Positions 41,345-53,651 of a stretch of 64,000 nt of DNA are shown piece after piece. Within the stretch, counting starts at the first letter, position 1, and each line of letters begins with the position of its first letter. The notes beneath the pieces are model-generated. The model did no database searches, was not told where the DNA came from, and saw nothing but the letters and a program-made list of their open reading frames with translations. Made by a program: the position numbers and the translations under genes. Source of the DNA: Ryuthela nishihirai (lineage: Eukaryota > Arthropoda > Arachnida > Araneae > Heptathelidae); NCBI GenBank assembly GCA_038380435.1, contig JAWZYU010000028.1, positions 43,769,095-43,833,094 of the forward strand. The letters run 5' to 3'.

Positions 41345-44300
41345 ACTCGTGGCTCTTGCGAAGGAACTTGTGACTCATGGCAAAGGAACTTGCGATTCAT
41401 GGCGAAGGAACTTGTGACTCTTTGCAAGGATGACTTGTGACTCATGACAATGGAACTTGCGACTCATTGCGAAGGAACTAGAAACTTATTTCAAGGGGAC
41501 TTGCGACTCATTGCAGGTAAGTTGTGACTCATTGCAAGAGTACTTACGACTCATTGCAAAAGAACTTATGACTCACTGTAAGATGATTTGCGACTCACAG
41601 CAAAGGAACTTGTGACTCATTGCGAAGGTGCTAGAGACTTATTTCAAGGTGACTTGCGACTCATTGCAGGTAAGCTGTGATTCATTGCAAGAGAACTTAC
41701 GACTCATTGCAAAAGAACTTATGACTCACTGTAAGATGACTTGAGACTCACAGCAAAGGAACTTGTGACTCATTGCAAAGGAACTAGTGATTTATTTCAA
41801 GGGGACTTGCGACTCATTGCAGGTAAGCTGTGACTCATTGCAAGAGAACTTACGGCTCATTGCAAAAGAACTTATGACTCACTGTAAGATGACTTGCGAC
41901 TCACGGCAAAGGAACTTGTGACTCATTGCGAAGGAACTAGAGACTTATTTCTAGGTGACTTGCGATTCATTGCAGGTAAGCTGTGACTCATTGCAAGAGA
42001 ACTTATGACTCACTGTAAGATGACTTGCGACTCACGGCAAAGGAACTTGTGACTCTTTGCGAAGGAACTAGAGACTTATTTCAAGGTGACTTGCGACTCA
42101 TTGCAGGTAAGCTGTGACTTATTGCAAGAGAACTTACGACTCATTGCAAAAGAACTTATGACTCACTGTAAGATGACTTGCGACTCACGGCAAAGGAACT
42201 TGTGACTCATTGCGAAGGAACTAGAGACTTATTTCAAGGTGACTTGCGACTCATTGCAGGTAAGCTGTGACTCATTGCAAGAAAACTTACGACTCATTGC
42301 AAAAGAACTTATGACTCACTGTAAGATGACTTGCGACTCACGGCAAAGGAACTTGTGACTCATTGCGAAGGAACTAGAGATTTATTTCAAGAGGACTTGC
42401 GACTCATTGCAGGTAAGTTGTGACTCATTGCAGGTAAACTGTGACTCATTGCAAGAGAACTTACGACTCATTGCAAAAGAACTTATGACTCACTGTAAGA
42501 TGACTTGCGACTCACGGCAAAGGAACTTGTGACTCATTGCGAAGGAACTAGAGATTTATTTCAAGAGGACTTGCGACTCATTGCAGGTAAGTTGTGACTC
42601 ATTGCAGGTAAACTGTGACTCATTGCAAGAGAACTTACGACTCATTGCAAAAGAACTTATGACTCACTGTAAGATGACTTGCGACTCACAGCAAAGGAAC
42701 TTGTGACTCATTGCGAAGGAACTAGGGATTTATTTCAAGGGGACTTGCGACTCATTGCAGGTAAGTTGTGTCTCATTGCAAGAGAACTTACGACTCATTG
42801 CAAAAGAACTTATGACTCACTGTAAGATGACTTGCGACTCACAGCAAAGGAACTTGTGACTCATTGCGAAGGAACTAAAGACTTATTTCAAGGTGACTTG
42901 CGACTCATTGCAGGTAAGCTGTGACTCATTGCAAGAGAACTTACGACTCATTGCAAAAGAACTTATGACTCACTGTAAGATGACTTGCGACTCACAGCAA
43001 AGGAACTTGTGACTCATTGCGAAGGAACTAGAGACTTATTTCAAGGTGACTTGCGACTCATTGCAGGTAAGCTGTGACTCATTGCAAGAGAACTTACGAC
43101 TCATTGCAAAAGAACTTATGACTCACTGTAAGATGACTTGCGACTCACGGCAAAGGAATTTGTGACTCTTTGCGAAGGAACTAGAGACTTATTTCAAGGT
43201 GACTTGCGACTCATTGCAGGTAAGCTGTGACTCATTGCAAGAGAACTTACGAGTCATTGCCAAAGAACTTATGACTCACTGTAAGATGGCTTGCGACTCA
43301 CGGCAAAGGAACTTGTGACTCATTGCGAAGGAACTAGAGACTTATTTCAAGGTGACTTGCGACTCATTGCAGGTAAGTTGTGACTCATTGCAGGTAAACT
43401 GTGACTCATTGCAAGAGAACTTACGACTCATTGCAAAAGAACTGATGACTCACTGTAAGATGACTTGCGACTCACAGCAAAGGAACTTGTGACTCATTGC
43501 GAAGGAACTAAAGACTTATTTCAAGGTGACTTGCGACTCATTGCAGGTAAGCTGTGACTCATTGCAAGAGAACTTACGACTCATTGCAAAAGAACTTATG
43601 ACTCACTGTAAGATGACTTGCGACTCACAGCAAAGGAACTTGTGACTCTTTGCGAAGGAACTAGAGACTTATTTCAAGGTGACTTGCGACTCATTGCAGG
43701 TAAGCTGTGACTCATTGCAAGAGAACTTACGACTCATTGCAAAAGAACTTATGACTCACTGTAAGATGACTTGCGACTCACGGCAAAGGAATTTGTGACT
43801 CTTTGCGAAGGAACTAGAGACTTATTTCAAGGTGACTTGCGACTCATTGCAGGTAAGCTGTGACTCATTGCAAGAGAACTTACGAGTCATTGCCAAAGAA
43901 CTTATGACTCACTGTAAGATGGCTTGCGACTCACGGCAAAGGAACTTGTGACTCATTGCGAAGGAACTAGAGACTTATTTCAAGGTGACTTGCGACTCAT
44001 TGCAGGTAAGCTGTGACTCATTGCAAGAGAACTTACGACTCATTGCAAAAGAACTTATGACTCACTGTAAGATGACTTGCGACTCGCGGCAAAGGAACTT
44101 GTGACTCTTTGCGAAGGAACTAGAGATTTATTTCAAGGGGACTTGCGACTCATTGCAGGTAAGTTGTGACTCATTGCAGGTAAACTGTGACTCATTGCAA
44201 GAGAACTTACGACTCATTGCAAAAGAACTGATGACTCGCTGTAAGATGACTTGAGACTCACGGCAAAAGAACTTGTGACTCATTGCGAAGGAACTAGAGA

Positions 44301-45370
44301 CTTATTTCAAGGGGACTTGCGACTCATTGCAGGTAAGCTGTGACTCATTGCAAGAGAACTTACGACTCATTGCAAAAGAATATTTGACTCATTGTAAGAT
44401 GACTTGCGACTCACAGCAAAGGAACTTGTGACTCATTGCGAAAGAACTAGAGACTTATTTCAAGGGGACTTGCGACTCATTGCAGGTAAGCTGTGATTCA
44501 TTGCAAGAGAACTTACGACTCATTGCAAAAGAACTTATGACTCACTGTAAGATGACTTGAGACTCACGGCAAAGGAACTTGTGACTCATTGCGAAGGAAC
44601 TAGAGACTTATTTCAAGGGGACTTGCGACTCATTGCAGGTAAGCTGTGACTCATTGCAAGAGAACTTACGACTCATTTCAAAAGAACTTATGACTCACTG
44701 TAAGATGACTTGAGACTCACGGCAAAGGAACGTATGACTCATTGCAAAGGAACTTTTGAATCATCGCAAAGGAACGTGTGATCATTGCAAAGGAACTTTT
44801 GAATTATGGAAAGAGAACTTGTAGCTCATTGCAAAGTAACTTGCGATTCGTTGCGATGGAACTCATTGCAAAATTCATTGCAAAAGAACTCGTGAATCAT
44901 CGCAAAGGAACGTGTGACTCATTGCAAAGAACTTGTGAATTATGGGAAGAGAACTTGTAGCTCATTGCAAACTAACTTGTGATTCATTGCAAAGTAACTT
45001 GCGACTCATTGCAAAGGAACTTTTGAATCATCGCAAAGGAACGTGTGACTCATTGCAAAGGTACTTTTGAATCATCGCAAAGGAACGTGTGACTCATTGC
45101 AAAGGAACTTTTGAATTATGGGAAGAGAACTTGTAGCTCATTGCAAAGTAACTTGCGATTCGTTGCGAAGGAGCTCATTGCAAAATTCTTTGCAAAGGAA
45201 CTCGTGAATCATCGCAAAGGAACGCGTGACTCATTGCAAATGAGCTTGTGAATTATATCAAGAGAACTTGTAGATCATTGCAAAATAACTTGCGACTCCG
45301 TGCAAAGTAATTTGTGATTCATTGCAAAGTAACTTGCCACTCATTGCAAAGGAACTTTTGAATCATAGAT
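41345..45370. repeat. 4-kb satellite, ~22-bp subunits, 153/174-bp units
   Basis: The subunit is of the type GACTCATTGCAAAGGAACTT, about 22 bp. Seven variant subunits make a 153-bp higher-order unit, and an eight-subunit form is 174 bp. The landmark CTGTAAGATG occurs at 41576, 41729, 41882, 42013, 42166, 42319, 42493, 42667 and onwards to 44698; steps are 153 except four of 174 and one of 131. From about 44740 the order dissolves into monomers (GAATCATCGCAAAGGAACGT). No coding role is seen. Confidence 0.92.
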
Positions 45371-45675
45371 GCTCAATACATCAAATCTGGCTGATTCTTT
45401 CCAATTTTTTGACAAAACATTTTTAGATAGATAACTAAACGATTTTGGCAATTCATAGTACCTTTGGAATGCAGTTCTTTTCCAATTGATTATTCATTAG
45501 CAGATCCGGATCTACAAAAAAAGGGAAGTAGGGAAGGTTACAACGACGCAATCTAGCCGCAAAAATATAAGGAGGGGAGGGGACTGGAATTCATCTTCTT
45601 TGAAAACATTTAATAAAAATAGTTCATGAAAAATGCATTAAATATGCATAAGTTGAATAAATTTTAGCCTCCATT

Positions 45676-46070
45676 ACTCTTACTAGAATTCTCAAAGGGC
45701 GAAATATGCCTCGCTTGCCTCCTTACTAGAATTCTCAAAGGGCGAAATATGACTCGCTTGCCTCCTTACTAGAATCCTCAAAGGGCGAAATATGACTCGC
45801 TTGCCTCCTTACTAGAATTCTCAAATGGCGAAATATGACTCGCTTGCCTTCTTACTAGAATCCTCAAAGGGCGAAATATGACTCGCTTGCCTCCTTACTA
45901 GAATTCTCAAAGGGCGAAATATTACTCGCTTGCCTCCTTACTAGATTCTCAGAGGGCGAAATATGCCTCGCTTGCCTTACTAGAATTCTCAAAAGGCGAA
46001 ATATGACTCGCTTGCCTCCTTACTAGAATTCTCAAAGGGCGAAATATGACTCGCTTGCCTCCTTCCTACA
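45676..46070. repeat. 43-bp tandem repeat, about 9 copies
   Basis: The unit TACTAGAATTCTCAAAGGGC plus GAAATATGACTCGCTTGCCTCCT is 43 bp (TACTAGAATT at 45681 and 45724). One unit near 45970 is shortened by 3-5 bp. Confidence 0.9.
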
Positions 46071-46655
46071 TCTGACTCTGCTCATTAGAAATCTATGTTT
46101 TCGTTTTTAAATACAGAATTCTTTTCTGGCTTTTTAAGAATATAGTTTTATTCCTGATGCCTCTTCATTAAGTTTCAGTCGGACCGGGCTGATTCAAACT
46201 TTTAATTAGAAAAGCGCTTTAACCTAATTTTTCACCAGATATTCGGCCATATATTGGATAAAAGGCCTCTTGAAATTTCTGAGATACATTTGCTTAAAAA
46301 CCTTAATTCACTACATCCAGAACCCTATTAAAGCAAACACCCTTTATCCGTTCATTCAAGAAAACTCCTTAATCTAAACATAAAAAGAAGGGAAAATCTT
46401 TACATCTGACAAAAAATAATTTTTCGAAGCTCTTTCGCTTAGAACTTTTTGTGTATTACATTCAGAACCTTCTTGCAACAAACCCCCCTTTAAACCATCT
46501 TATCGGGAAAAAGGTTTAACAATAGTTCTCGATGTCAGATGTGTTTATATCAGATAAGAATTTTCGCATTATGGAGACACTTCTCTTAGATATCTGGGTC
46601 TTTTATATTCAATACTCTTTACAACGAAACCTCTTTAAACCGTCTGATGATAAAA
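46071..46655. other. Unassigned sequence
   Basis: No gene seen. Repeated CTTTAAACC words occur near 46490 and 46630 but do not form an array. Confidence 0.4.
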
Positions 46656-46658
46656 ATG

Positions 46659-46998
46659 GCTGGATTGTTTTACTTCTGAGCATCAGTTTTTTCATATAAT
46701 GGGCTAAATGGCCAGGCGATATGGACCACAAAGGCTCAGAGAATATTGGGGCGAGGGAACCTACTGGACAGCTGTTAGGAGACAGATGGTAGTCTCCCGT
46801 CAAGGCCATCCAGAGTGTTTTTTGATGTGCATAGGGTAAGTCTATACGGACGGACGGCGCCTTTTCAAGTCCATCTTGTCCCATACTGACCGAGGGCATG
46901 GCAAGGAATTTGGCGGAGATAAATCTCAACGTTAGCGCAGACGGGACTCGAATCTGAGAACCGCCGATTGCGAGCCTGGCGCGCTACCGACTGAGCTG
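46659..46998 (-). mobile_element. SINE-1, diverged, next to (CTA)n
   Basis: Runs from TGGATTGTTTTACTTCTGAG to CGCTACCGACTGAGC, with a deletion around 46845 where the CCGTGGCTTAACG block is lost. It is followed by (CTA)8 and a C-run at 47044. Confidence 0.85.
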
Positions 46999-47157
46999 CT
47001 ACTACTACTACTACTACTAATAATAAAAAAACTAAACTGACTACCCCCCCCCCCCAAATAAAAACGGATAAGAACAATTCTCGATGTCAGATTATTGCCG
47101 GTACATCACATATGAAATGAAAAAGTCGTCAAATTATGCGAAACAGATAGCTTAGAA

Positions 47158-47535
47158 GGTGGCTCAGTCGGTAGCACACCTGGCTCGTAATCTGCAGTTC
47201 CCAGGTTCGAGTCCGTACTGGGTCAGCGTTGAGATTTATCTCCGCAAAACTCCCCGCCCTGCCCACGGTCAGTAGGGGACACCAATGGGCCTGGAAAGGA
47301 CGCCATCCGACGTATGTGACGTTAAGCCGTGGTCCCCGTGTGCGGGAGAGCCATACCCTGTGCACGTTAAAGAACACGCTGGATGGCCTTGACGGGAGGC
47401 TACCTTCTGTCTCCCAAAAGCTGTTCCAGTGGGTCCTCTCCCCCAACCTTCTCTGAGCCTTCGGGGTCCTTGTGACCTGGCCATTTAGCCCCTGGTGGCA
47501 AAAAAGCGCCGCTCAGAGGTAAAACAACCAACCTG
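47158..47535 (+). mobile_element. SINE-1, near full length
   Basis: Starts at GGTGGCTCAGTCGGTAGC (the G-rich leader is absent) and ends AGAGGTAAAACAACCAACC. The body is well preserved. Confidence 0.92.
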
Positions 47536-47964
47536 GGTTCGTTATACCAACTCCCCTTTACAGCAAAATTCCTTTAAACCGTCAAATCAGAAAAACCATT
47601 TAACCTAATTTCCAATGTCAGACACAAACTTCTTTATATCGGATGGAAAAAAAACTCTATGAATTGTCCGAGACGGTTTACCTCCGAGGATTTTCGACTG
47701 ACGAACATGCTTGAGGGGAGGGGGGGACCGGAAACAGAAACAGTAGAAGAAAAATATATTATATACGAGCCATTATCGGTTGGTGTCTGTTTTTTCTCTC
47801 TTATCAGAGACGGAGGAGCTTCGCTTGGGAGCTCATTACCAAGGCAATTTGATCCTCCAACGCCAAAACGTTATTTGATTTCAGGATCCCTAACTCAATT
47901 TACATTTGTAGGATGTACCAGTATTCAAATGGCAAGAGCCAGCCAGTCAACCAGGCCGCCACAC

Positions 47965-47997
<33 letters not shown>

Positions 47998-48791
47998 TTC
48001 TACGAAGTCGCTCTCCCGTCTTATTACGAGCGCCGAGAATTTGCTTCCTTCGTAAGGGGAGCAGAAACTTGCTGTTTGGCACTTGATTACTTAAACAAAC
48101 TCAATCCCAAAGTTAATTTTTTTTTCTTTTTCTTCTACTTCTGTTTTCTCTGACTTGCATTTTTCTGCTTCACTTTCTATCTTGCTCTTTCTGTTTCGAA
48201 AAGAAGTAACGAGAGAAAAAAGGCACCAAGAAATAAAGACACACAAAAACACTCTTCAGCTTTTGTTCGAACTGTTTGTGTACCAGATAATGACTCGATA
48301 TGACTTCTTTGACATTGCCTGTTAATTCCGTTTTTCGGTGGAAAGAAATTGTCTTATTTTGCGTACACCTTTGTTGCTAGGAGACGAGAAACCGAAACTC
48401 CTGGGAAAAAAGAAAAGGAATGGGCAATTCCCTTCAGGTAAGAAATTAAAGGAAAATAATAGGAGGGAGAAATTTTTTTCGTATCGACCTCAACTCTGGT
48501 GAAAAGGAGAGTTCCTTTAAAAGAGAAAAGCGTTTTTTTCCCGTCTCTCTGTCCTCTCATTTCAGCCGCTTCTTTTTTGGGTTTTTCTTTTAATTTACCA
48601 TAAGTCACTAGGTTTTGCGAAGGTCTAGAAATTAAGTTGTTCCCAACGGTTCGCTAAACAGGAGTCTTTAAGTCTGAAATCGTTTTTGCTATTACATGCA
48701 TTGTTTCTTGAGATTATTCTTTAGAATGAACGAATCGAAATGTGTTTTGTTAAAGAAAACCCGAGAAAATTATATGTCGCTCCTGGAGAAT
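47536..48791. other. Unassigned sequence with (TGTC)n microsatellite
   Basis: A TGTC tetranucleotide repeat lies at about 47968-47992. The 164-codon frame at 47659-48153 spans it (repeated CLSV) and a Phe-rich T-run, matches no family I recognise, and is probably fortuitous. Confidence 0.4.
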
Positions 48792-49222
48792 GTACAGTCG
48801 TTCAAAAAAGTATCCAAACGCCTATGGTTGATTACAGAATTCAGAAAAAATATCTGGCAACTGTTTTTTTTTAGAAATTAGTGATCTGGCACGAATTAGG
48901 ATCTACACGAAGGTTGCCAGATCCTTAAAACCTTAACTGGCATAGTGGTTAGGCAGCTAGCGACTGTTCCAGCAAGGCAAACTTTGTGTGTTGTGTTAGC
49001 TCTAACTAAGGCAGTGGTCAGCAGTGACTTCGGTCGTAGTAGGGCATGTCCTTGTATGAGAAGGCCTGTATTAAGCTAGGAGTAGCTTCTAGGATTCTTC
49101 TCTGTCCTATATGTCGCAAATCAAAAAATAAATCAAAAATATTTCTAAAAAAATCGTAAGATATTTTTTCTGAATTCTGTAATTAACCATAATGTTCGGA
49201 TATTTTTTTTTGATCGACTGTA
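48792..49222. mobile_element. MITE-A split by a tRNA-like insertion
   Basis: The left arm (TACAGTCGTTCAAAAAAG) ends after GTGATCTGGCACGAA. A short ACGAAGGTTGCCAGATCC follows, then about 215 bp of unrelated sequence. The right arm resumes at ATTTCTAAAAAAATCG and ends GATCGACTGTA at 49222. Confidence 0.8.
48925..49140 (+). mobile_element. Possible third SINE-like insert in MITE-A
   Basis: CTGGCATAGTGGTTAGGCAG looks like a pol III A box. A downstream B box is not convincing. The segment ends in an A-rich tail (CAAATCAAAAAATAAATC). Its position inside the MITE-A palindrome and its length fit a short retroposon, but this is tentative. Confidence 0.4.
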
Positions 49223-49244
49223 AGCGTGCTCGTTTGCAAAGAGA

Positions 49245-51200
49245 ATGAAGTCAATCAATCAATCAATCAATTTAATTTCATCATCATATACAATTTAAAA
49301 CATAGAAAAATATGAGTGAACACAAAAACCACATGGTTTGTCTGGGCCACTAAAGGAAATTAATACAAAAATCAGTAACGACTTACTCACTACAAAGATT
49401 TCAAACAACATGTGTCATTTTTTCGATATATGTACAATGAATTTTTACTTTACACTTGATTATTTAACACAGGTGCCACATCTTCCAAAGAAAAGAGAAA
49501 GCTTTTTAAATTCTGCTTGAACATATTAAAATTTTTTTCACTTCTGATTTCAAGAGGCAACTGATTGAAGATTTTAGGTGCGATATACGAATAACCTTTA
49601 TGAGCAATTTCTTTTTTGGTCAAAGGAACTGAGTATTTTGGACCTTCTCTCTGAAGTTTTATTAATCAGGCTGAATGTAGAGATCAAAGCAATTCTGCTT
49701 AAAAATATCATCACTCTAAAAACAAATATATATCTAACAGATAGAATTTTTAGCATAGAGTAACGACTGAAATTGCTTAAAATATCAGTGTTATTTTTTA
49801 CAAGTTTATTTTTTGCAATTAATTTAATGATTTTGTTATGCAGAGACATCAGTGGCTTAGAAACCGAGACATAAGTTCGACCCCAACAAATTATACCGTA
49901 TTGAAATGCCGCTTGTATCCACGAGAAGTGCAATGTTCGCAGCATATTAAGATTAACTTTGTATTTCAAGTGGTGTAATTTGAATAGTTTGTAACGTGCT
50001 TTACCTGTGATGTAGTCAATACGTTTCTTCCATTTTAGATTATTATCTATAAAAATACCTAAATATTTAACGCTCTCAACCAGTTCTGTCTTCACAACAG
50101 CAATCAATATGTTTGTAGCATTGAGATGAATGCAGCTTAATGGTAAAAGTATTTGCAGCATTTTGGTTGTTTTTCAACTTGTAGAAAACAAATTTAGTTT
50201 TATTCTTATTAATTGAGAGTTTATTATTTTCGAACCACATATTAACTTTCTCAAGAACATTATTGACATTGGACAATAAATCTGTATTAGTTTGGTTACT
50301 AAACGTTAATGCAGTGTCATCTGCAGAGGTTGTAATATTACAATTAATGTTCATTTCAGAGAGGTCATTAATATAAATATTAAACGATAGGGGTCAAGGA
50401 CAGAGCCTTGCGGAATGCCATGTTTAGTTCGTTTAGGATTTATGAGGCAGTTTTTTTAATTTAACTAATTGAGTTCTATTTGTTAAGTAACTGATAAACA
50501 ATTCTAGAACAATCCCTCTCATACCCAAATGCTCCAATTTTTTCCAAAGCAATGAATGTGTTACGGTGTCAAAAGCTTTTTCAAGATCTGGAAAAACTGA
50601 TAGAGTTAAATTTCCTTGGTCAATTGATTTATAAATAAAATTAGTAAATGACAATAACGCATGATCAGTTCCCTTAATTACAGTAAAGCAAAACTGATTT
50701 GACGATAATAGTTTTATTTTATTTAAATAATTCAATTCTCTGAATTTTACTAGTTTTTCAAATATTTTGGAAAAAACAGGCAAAAGCGAGATCGGTCTGT
50801 ACTTTTAAAGGCAGTTTTTATTTCCCTTCTTGTAAATCGGAAGTACAATAGAGGTTTTGAGATCGTCTGGAAAAATCCCAGTTTGAAAAGAAAGGTTAAA
50901 GATATAGACTAAGGGATGAATAACGAAATTTTTACAATTTTTTACTGTAGTTGCTGAAATTTCATCGATTCCTGGGCATTTGCTTTCTCTATTAGATTTG
51001 TAATGGTGTTATCTAATTCTTGTACGGTTATAGGAGTAAAAAAGAAAGAGATTTTTGTTTTATAATAATTTTTATAACATTCATATTCAGTAGGTTTGTA
51101 ATTAAGTATTTTGCTAGGTAAATCGACAAAATAAGTGTTAAATTCATTTGCTGCATCTCTAATTTCGTCAGTATTAGTCAGTATTACATTTTATTTTTTA
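49245..51200 (-). mobile_element. CR1/jockey-like LINE, 5'-truncated
   Basis: The minus-strand element ends at the left in a (TTGA)n tail, seen as AATCAATCAATCAATC from 49254. Such a microsatellite tail, in place of poly(A), fits CR1-type LINEs. Homology to the pre-RT region persists to about 51200. It is more decayed than the LINE at 24-26 kb. Confidence 0.82.
49598..51190 (-). pseudogene. LINE reverse transcriptase, frameshifted
   Basis: In order: PGIDEISATTVK, FNLSFQTGIFPDDLK, PIYKKGNKN, a TAA at about 50806, KYRPISLLPVFSKIFEKLV, motif A PDLEKAFDTVTH, motif B HGIPQGSV, a frameshift near 50385, motif C as SADDTALTF (Tyr of YADD replaced by Ser), a further shift near 50120, SVKYLGIFIDNNLKW and the C-terminal domain. 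At least three frame breaks plus the altered YADD show that it is dead. Confidence 0.85.
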
Positions 51201-51242
51201 AATTTTCGAATTTTGTATCCCCTAATGGTGGAAGGTCGATCT

Positions 51243-52196
51243 AGTTGGGTTATCTTACCTCTGAGCGGCATTTTTTTGCACACAATGGGCTAAAGAGGCA
51301 GAGAAGGTTTGGGGGAGGGGATTCACTGGACAACTGTTAGGAGACAGATGGTAGCCTCCCGTACGCCAGCCAAAGTATTCTTTAACGTGCACAGGGTATG
51401 GCACTCCCGCATACGGAGCCACGACTTAATGTCCCATCCGACGGACGGCGGTCTTTCCAAGCCCATCGGGTTGGGTTGTTTTACCTCTGAGCGGCACTTT
51501 TTTTCACACCATGGGCTAAATGGCCGGGTCACATGGACCCCGAAGGCTCATAGAAGGTTGGGGGAGGGGACCCACTGGAACAGCTGTTGGGAGACAGATG
51601 GTAGCCTCCCGTCAAGGCCATCCAGTGTGTTCTTTAACGTTGGGTTGTTTTACCTCTGAGCGGCACTTATTTGCACACCATGGGCTAAATGGCCAGGTCA
51701 CATGGACCCCGAAGGCTCAGAGAAGGTTGGGGGAGGGGACCCACTGGAACAAGCTGTTGGGAGACAGATGGTAGCCTCCCGTCAAGGCCATCCAGTGTGT
51801 TCTTTAACGTTGGGTTGCTTTACCTCTGAGCGGCACTTACTGGCACACCATGGGCTAAATGGCCAGGTCACATGGACCCCGAAGGCTCAGAGAAGGTTGG
51901 GGGAGGGGACCCAATGGAACAAGCTGTTGGGAGACAGATGGTAGCCTCCCGTCAAGGCTATCCAGCGTGTTCTTTAACGTGCATAGGGTATGGCTCTCCC
52001 GCACACGGGACCACGGTTTAACGTCCCATCCGACGGACGGCGGCCTTTCCAAGCCCATCGGTGTCCCCTACTGACCGTGGGCAGGGCGGGGAATATTGCG
52101 GAGATAAATCTCAACGCTGACCCAGCTGGGACTCGAATCTGGGAACTACAGATTACGAGCCTGACGCGCTACCGACTGAGCCACCCCCGGCCCTCC
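51243..52196 (-). mobile_element. SINE-1 multimer (four 3' ends, one head)
   Basis: The first 3' part is 51243-51468, cut at CCCATCGG. A second 3' end starts at 51469 and reaches TTCTTTAACG at 51639. A third starts at 51640 and reaches the same word at 51819. A fourth starts at 51820 and continues through TTCTTTAACGTGCATAGGG to a full head ending GAGCCACCCCCGGCCC near 52196. The second and third modules are nearly identical and join at exactly the same internal position. Confidence 0.92.
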
Positions 52197-52218
52197 CCAT
52201 TTTGGAACATTGATTTGA

Positions 52219-52548
52219 GTTGGGTTGCTTTACCTCTGAGTGGCACTTTTTTGCACACAATAGGCTAAATGGCCAGGTCACAAGGACCCCGACAGATGGT
52301 AGCTCCCATCAAGGCCATCCAACGTGTTCTTTAACGTGCACAGGGTATGGTTCTCCCATGCAGGGGGCCACGGCTTAATGTCCCATCCGATGGACGACGG
52401 TTTTTCCAAGCACATCGGTGTTCCCTACTGACCGTGGGCAAAGTATGGAGTCTTGCGGAGAAAACTCTCAGTGCTGAGCCAGCTGGGACTTGAACCTGGG
52501 AAATGCAGATTACGGGCCTGGAGCGCTACCGACTGAGCCACTACGCCT
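52219..52548 (-). mobile_element. SINE-1 with internal deletion
   Basis: Runs from GTTGGGTTGCTTTACCTC to CGACTGAGCCACTACGCC. About 50 bp around the GGCTCAGAGAAGGTTGGG block are missing near 52290. Confidence 0.9.
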
Positions 52549-52639
52549 CACACTGATTTAAAATTTGGCACAGCAACCCGATGACGAACAGTTGTTTTGT
52601 TGTTTTGAAGCGTCTGCAACTGTTTCTTTATGAGTTATG

Positions 52640-53250
52640 ACTGCCACAGACACACAGACAAACTTCTTTATTATTACACATAATACACTGATTTCCATAA
52701 ATTATGGAAAATCTCTATGTTAAGTCGATGGGAAGCTAAAGTCAAAGCTCTATAACTTCTAAAATAAGTGCTTTTGTTTTGAAAATTGTGATTGCAGATA
52801 AAGATCTCAATCAAACAAATCAATATCTCGATTTTCAACAATATTCGTTCAGTATTTAATGAGTTATGGAAATTTGAATAATTAACAACAGCAATGCCAG
52901 TCTTAAGAAACTTATACAAAACTGAGGAATTGTGAAAGAATTCTTTACACAAAGTTCTAAAATACAAACTTATTTTATTAAACACTTTGAAACAATACTT
53001 ATTACTAAGTTTTAATTAACTTCTGAAGTCAATTTTTGTGGCTGTATTGCTATCGCTAAATATTCAAACTTCCATAACTCATTAAATACTGAACGAATAT
53101 TGTTGAAAATCGAGATATTGATTTATTTGATTGAGATCTTTATCTGCAATCACATTTCTCAAAAGAAAGAGATTTATTTTAAAAGTTATAGAGCTTTGAC
53201 GTTAGTTTCCCATTCACTTAACATAGGGATTTTCCTTATTTATGGAACAT
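52640..53250. mobile_element. Family-B foldback element, both arms
   Basis: The left arm (ATTATGGAAAATCTCTATGT, AAAGCTCTATAACTTCTAAA, GATTGCAGATAAAGATCTC, AACAATATTCGTTCAGTATT) is answered in inverse order and complement at 53050-53245. The arms are about 200 bp around a loop of roughly 150 bp. No transposase. Related arms lie at 9.2, 33.6, 34.6 and 56.3 kb. Confidence 0.82.
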
Positions 53251-53589
53251 AATAAAATAAGGTTCACTGTGCGATAAGTGTGTACTTTTAAGATTGTTGG
53301 AAAAATTAGCGCAAATACAACGTTACAAAGTTCTCTCACACAACACAACTCTTCTCTTTCAGCCAATGGACCAGCAAGAGACGGTCACCTTTAAAAAATT
53401 TACACAAAGATGTTTGCCAAGTGCTTTAAAGAGACTTTAAGAGACAGAGTCAAAATCTTGAAGGAATTCTGGAAGACCAGGGTTTAAGATCTTAGACTTT
53501 GTGAAAATCATTGTGAATTATTGGAATCACGTTTCTGCTCGAAATGCAGCCTGGAAGATCTTCTGGTATTCAGCCATCCATTGACAACA
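53251..53589. other. Unassigned sequence
   Basis: No gene or repeat terminus was seen. Confidence 0.4.
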
Positions 53590-53651
53590 GAGGGATTAAT
53601 GACGTTAAACCGTGGCGCAGTGTATGGTAGAGCCACACTCCGTGCACATTA
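53590..53651 (+). mobile_element. SINE-1 outer fragment, target of the next copy
   Basis: AATGACGTTAAACCGTGGCG and GAGCCACACTCCGTGCACATTA are SINE-1 body sequence that stops exactly where the next full-length SINE-1 begins. It resumes at 54040. Confidence 0.85.

Noticed and set aside
41345..45370. CRISPR array
   Set aside because: The repeats are contiguous variants of each other with no unique spacers, and the context is eukaryotic.
47659..48153. 164-codon open frame as a host gene
   Set aside because: It spans a TGTC microsatellite and a T-run, has no recognisable domain, and lacks any exon or splice evidence that I can see.
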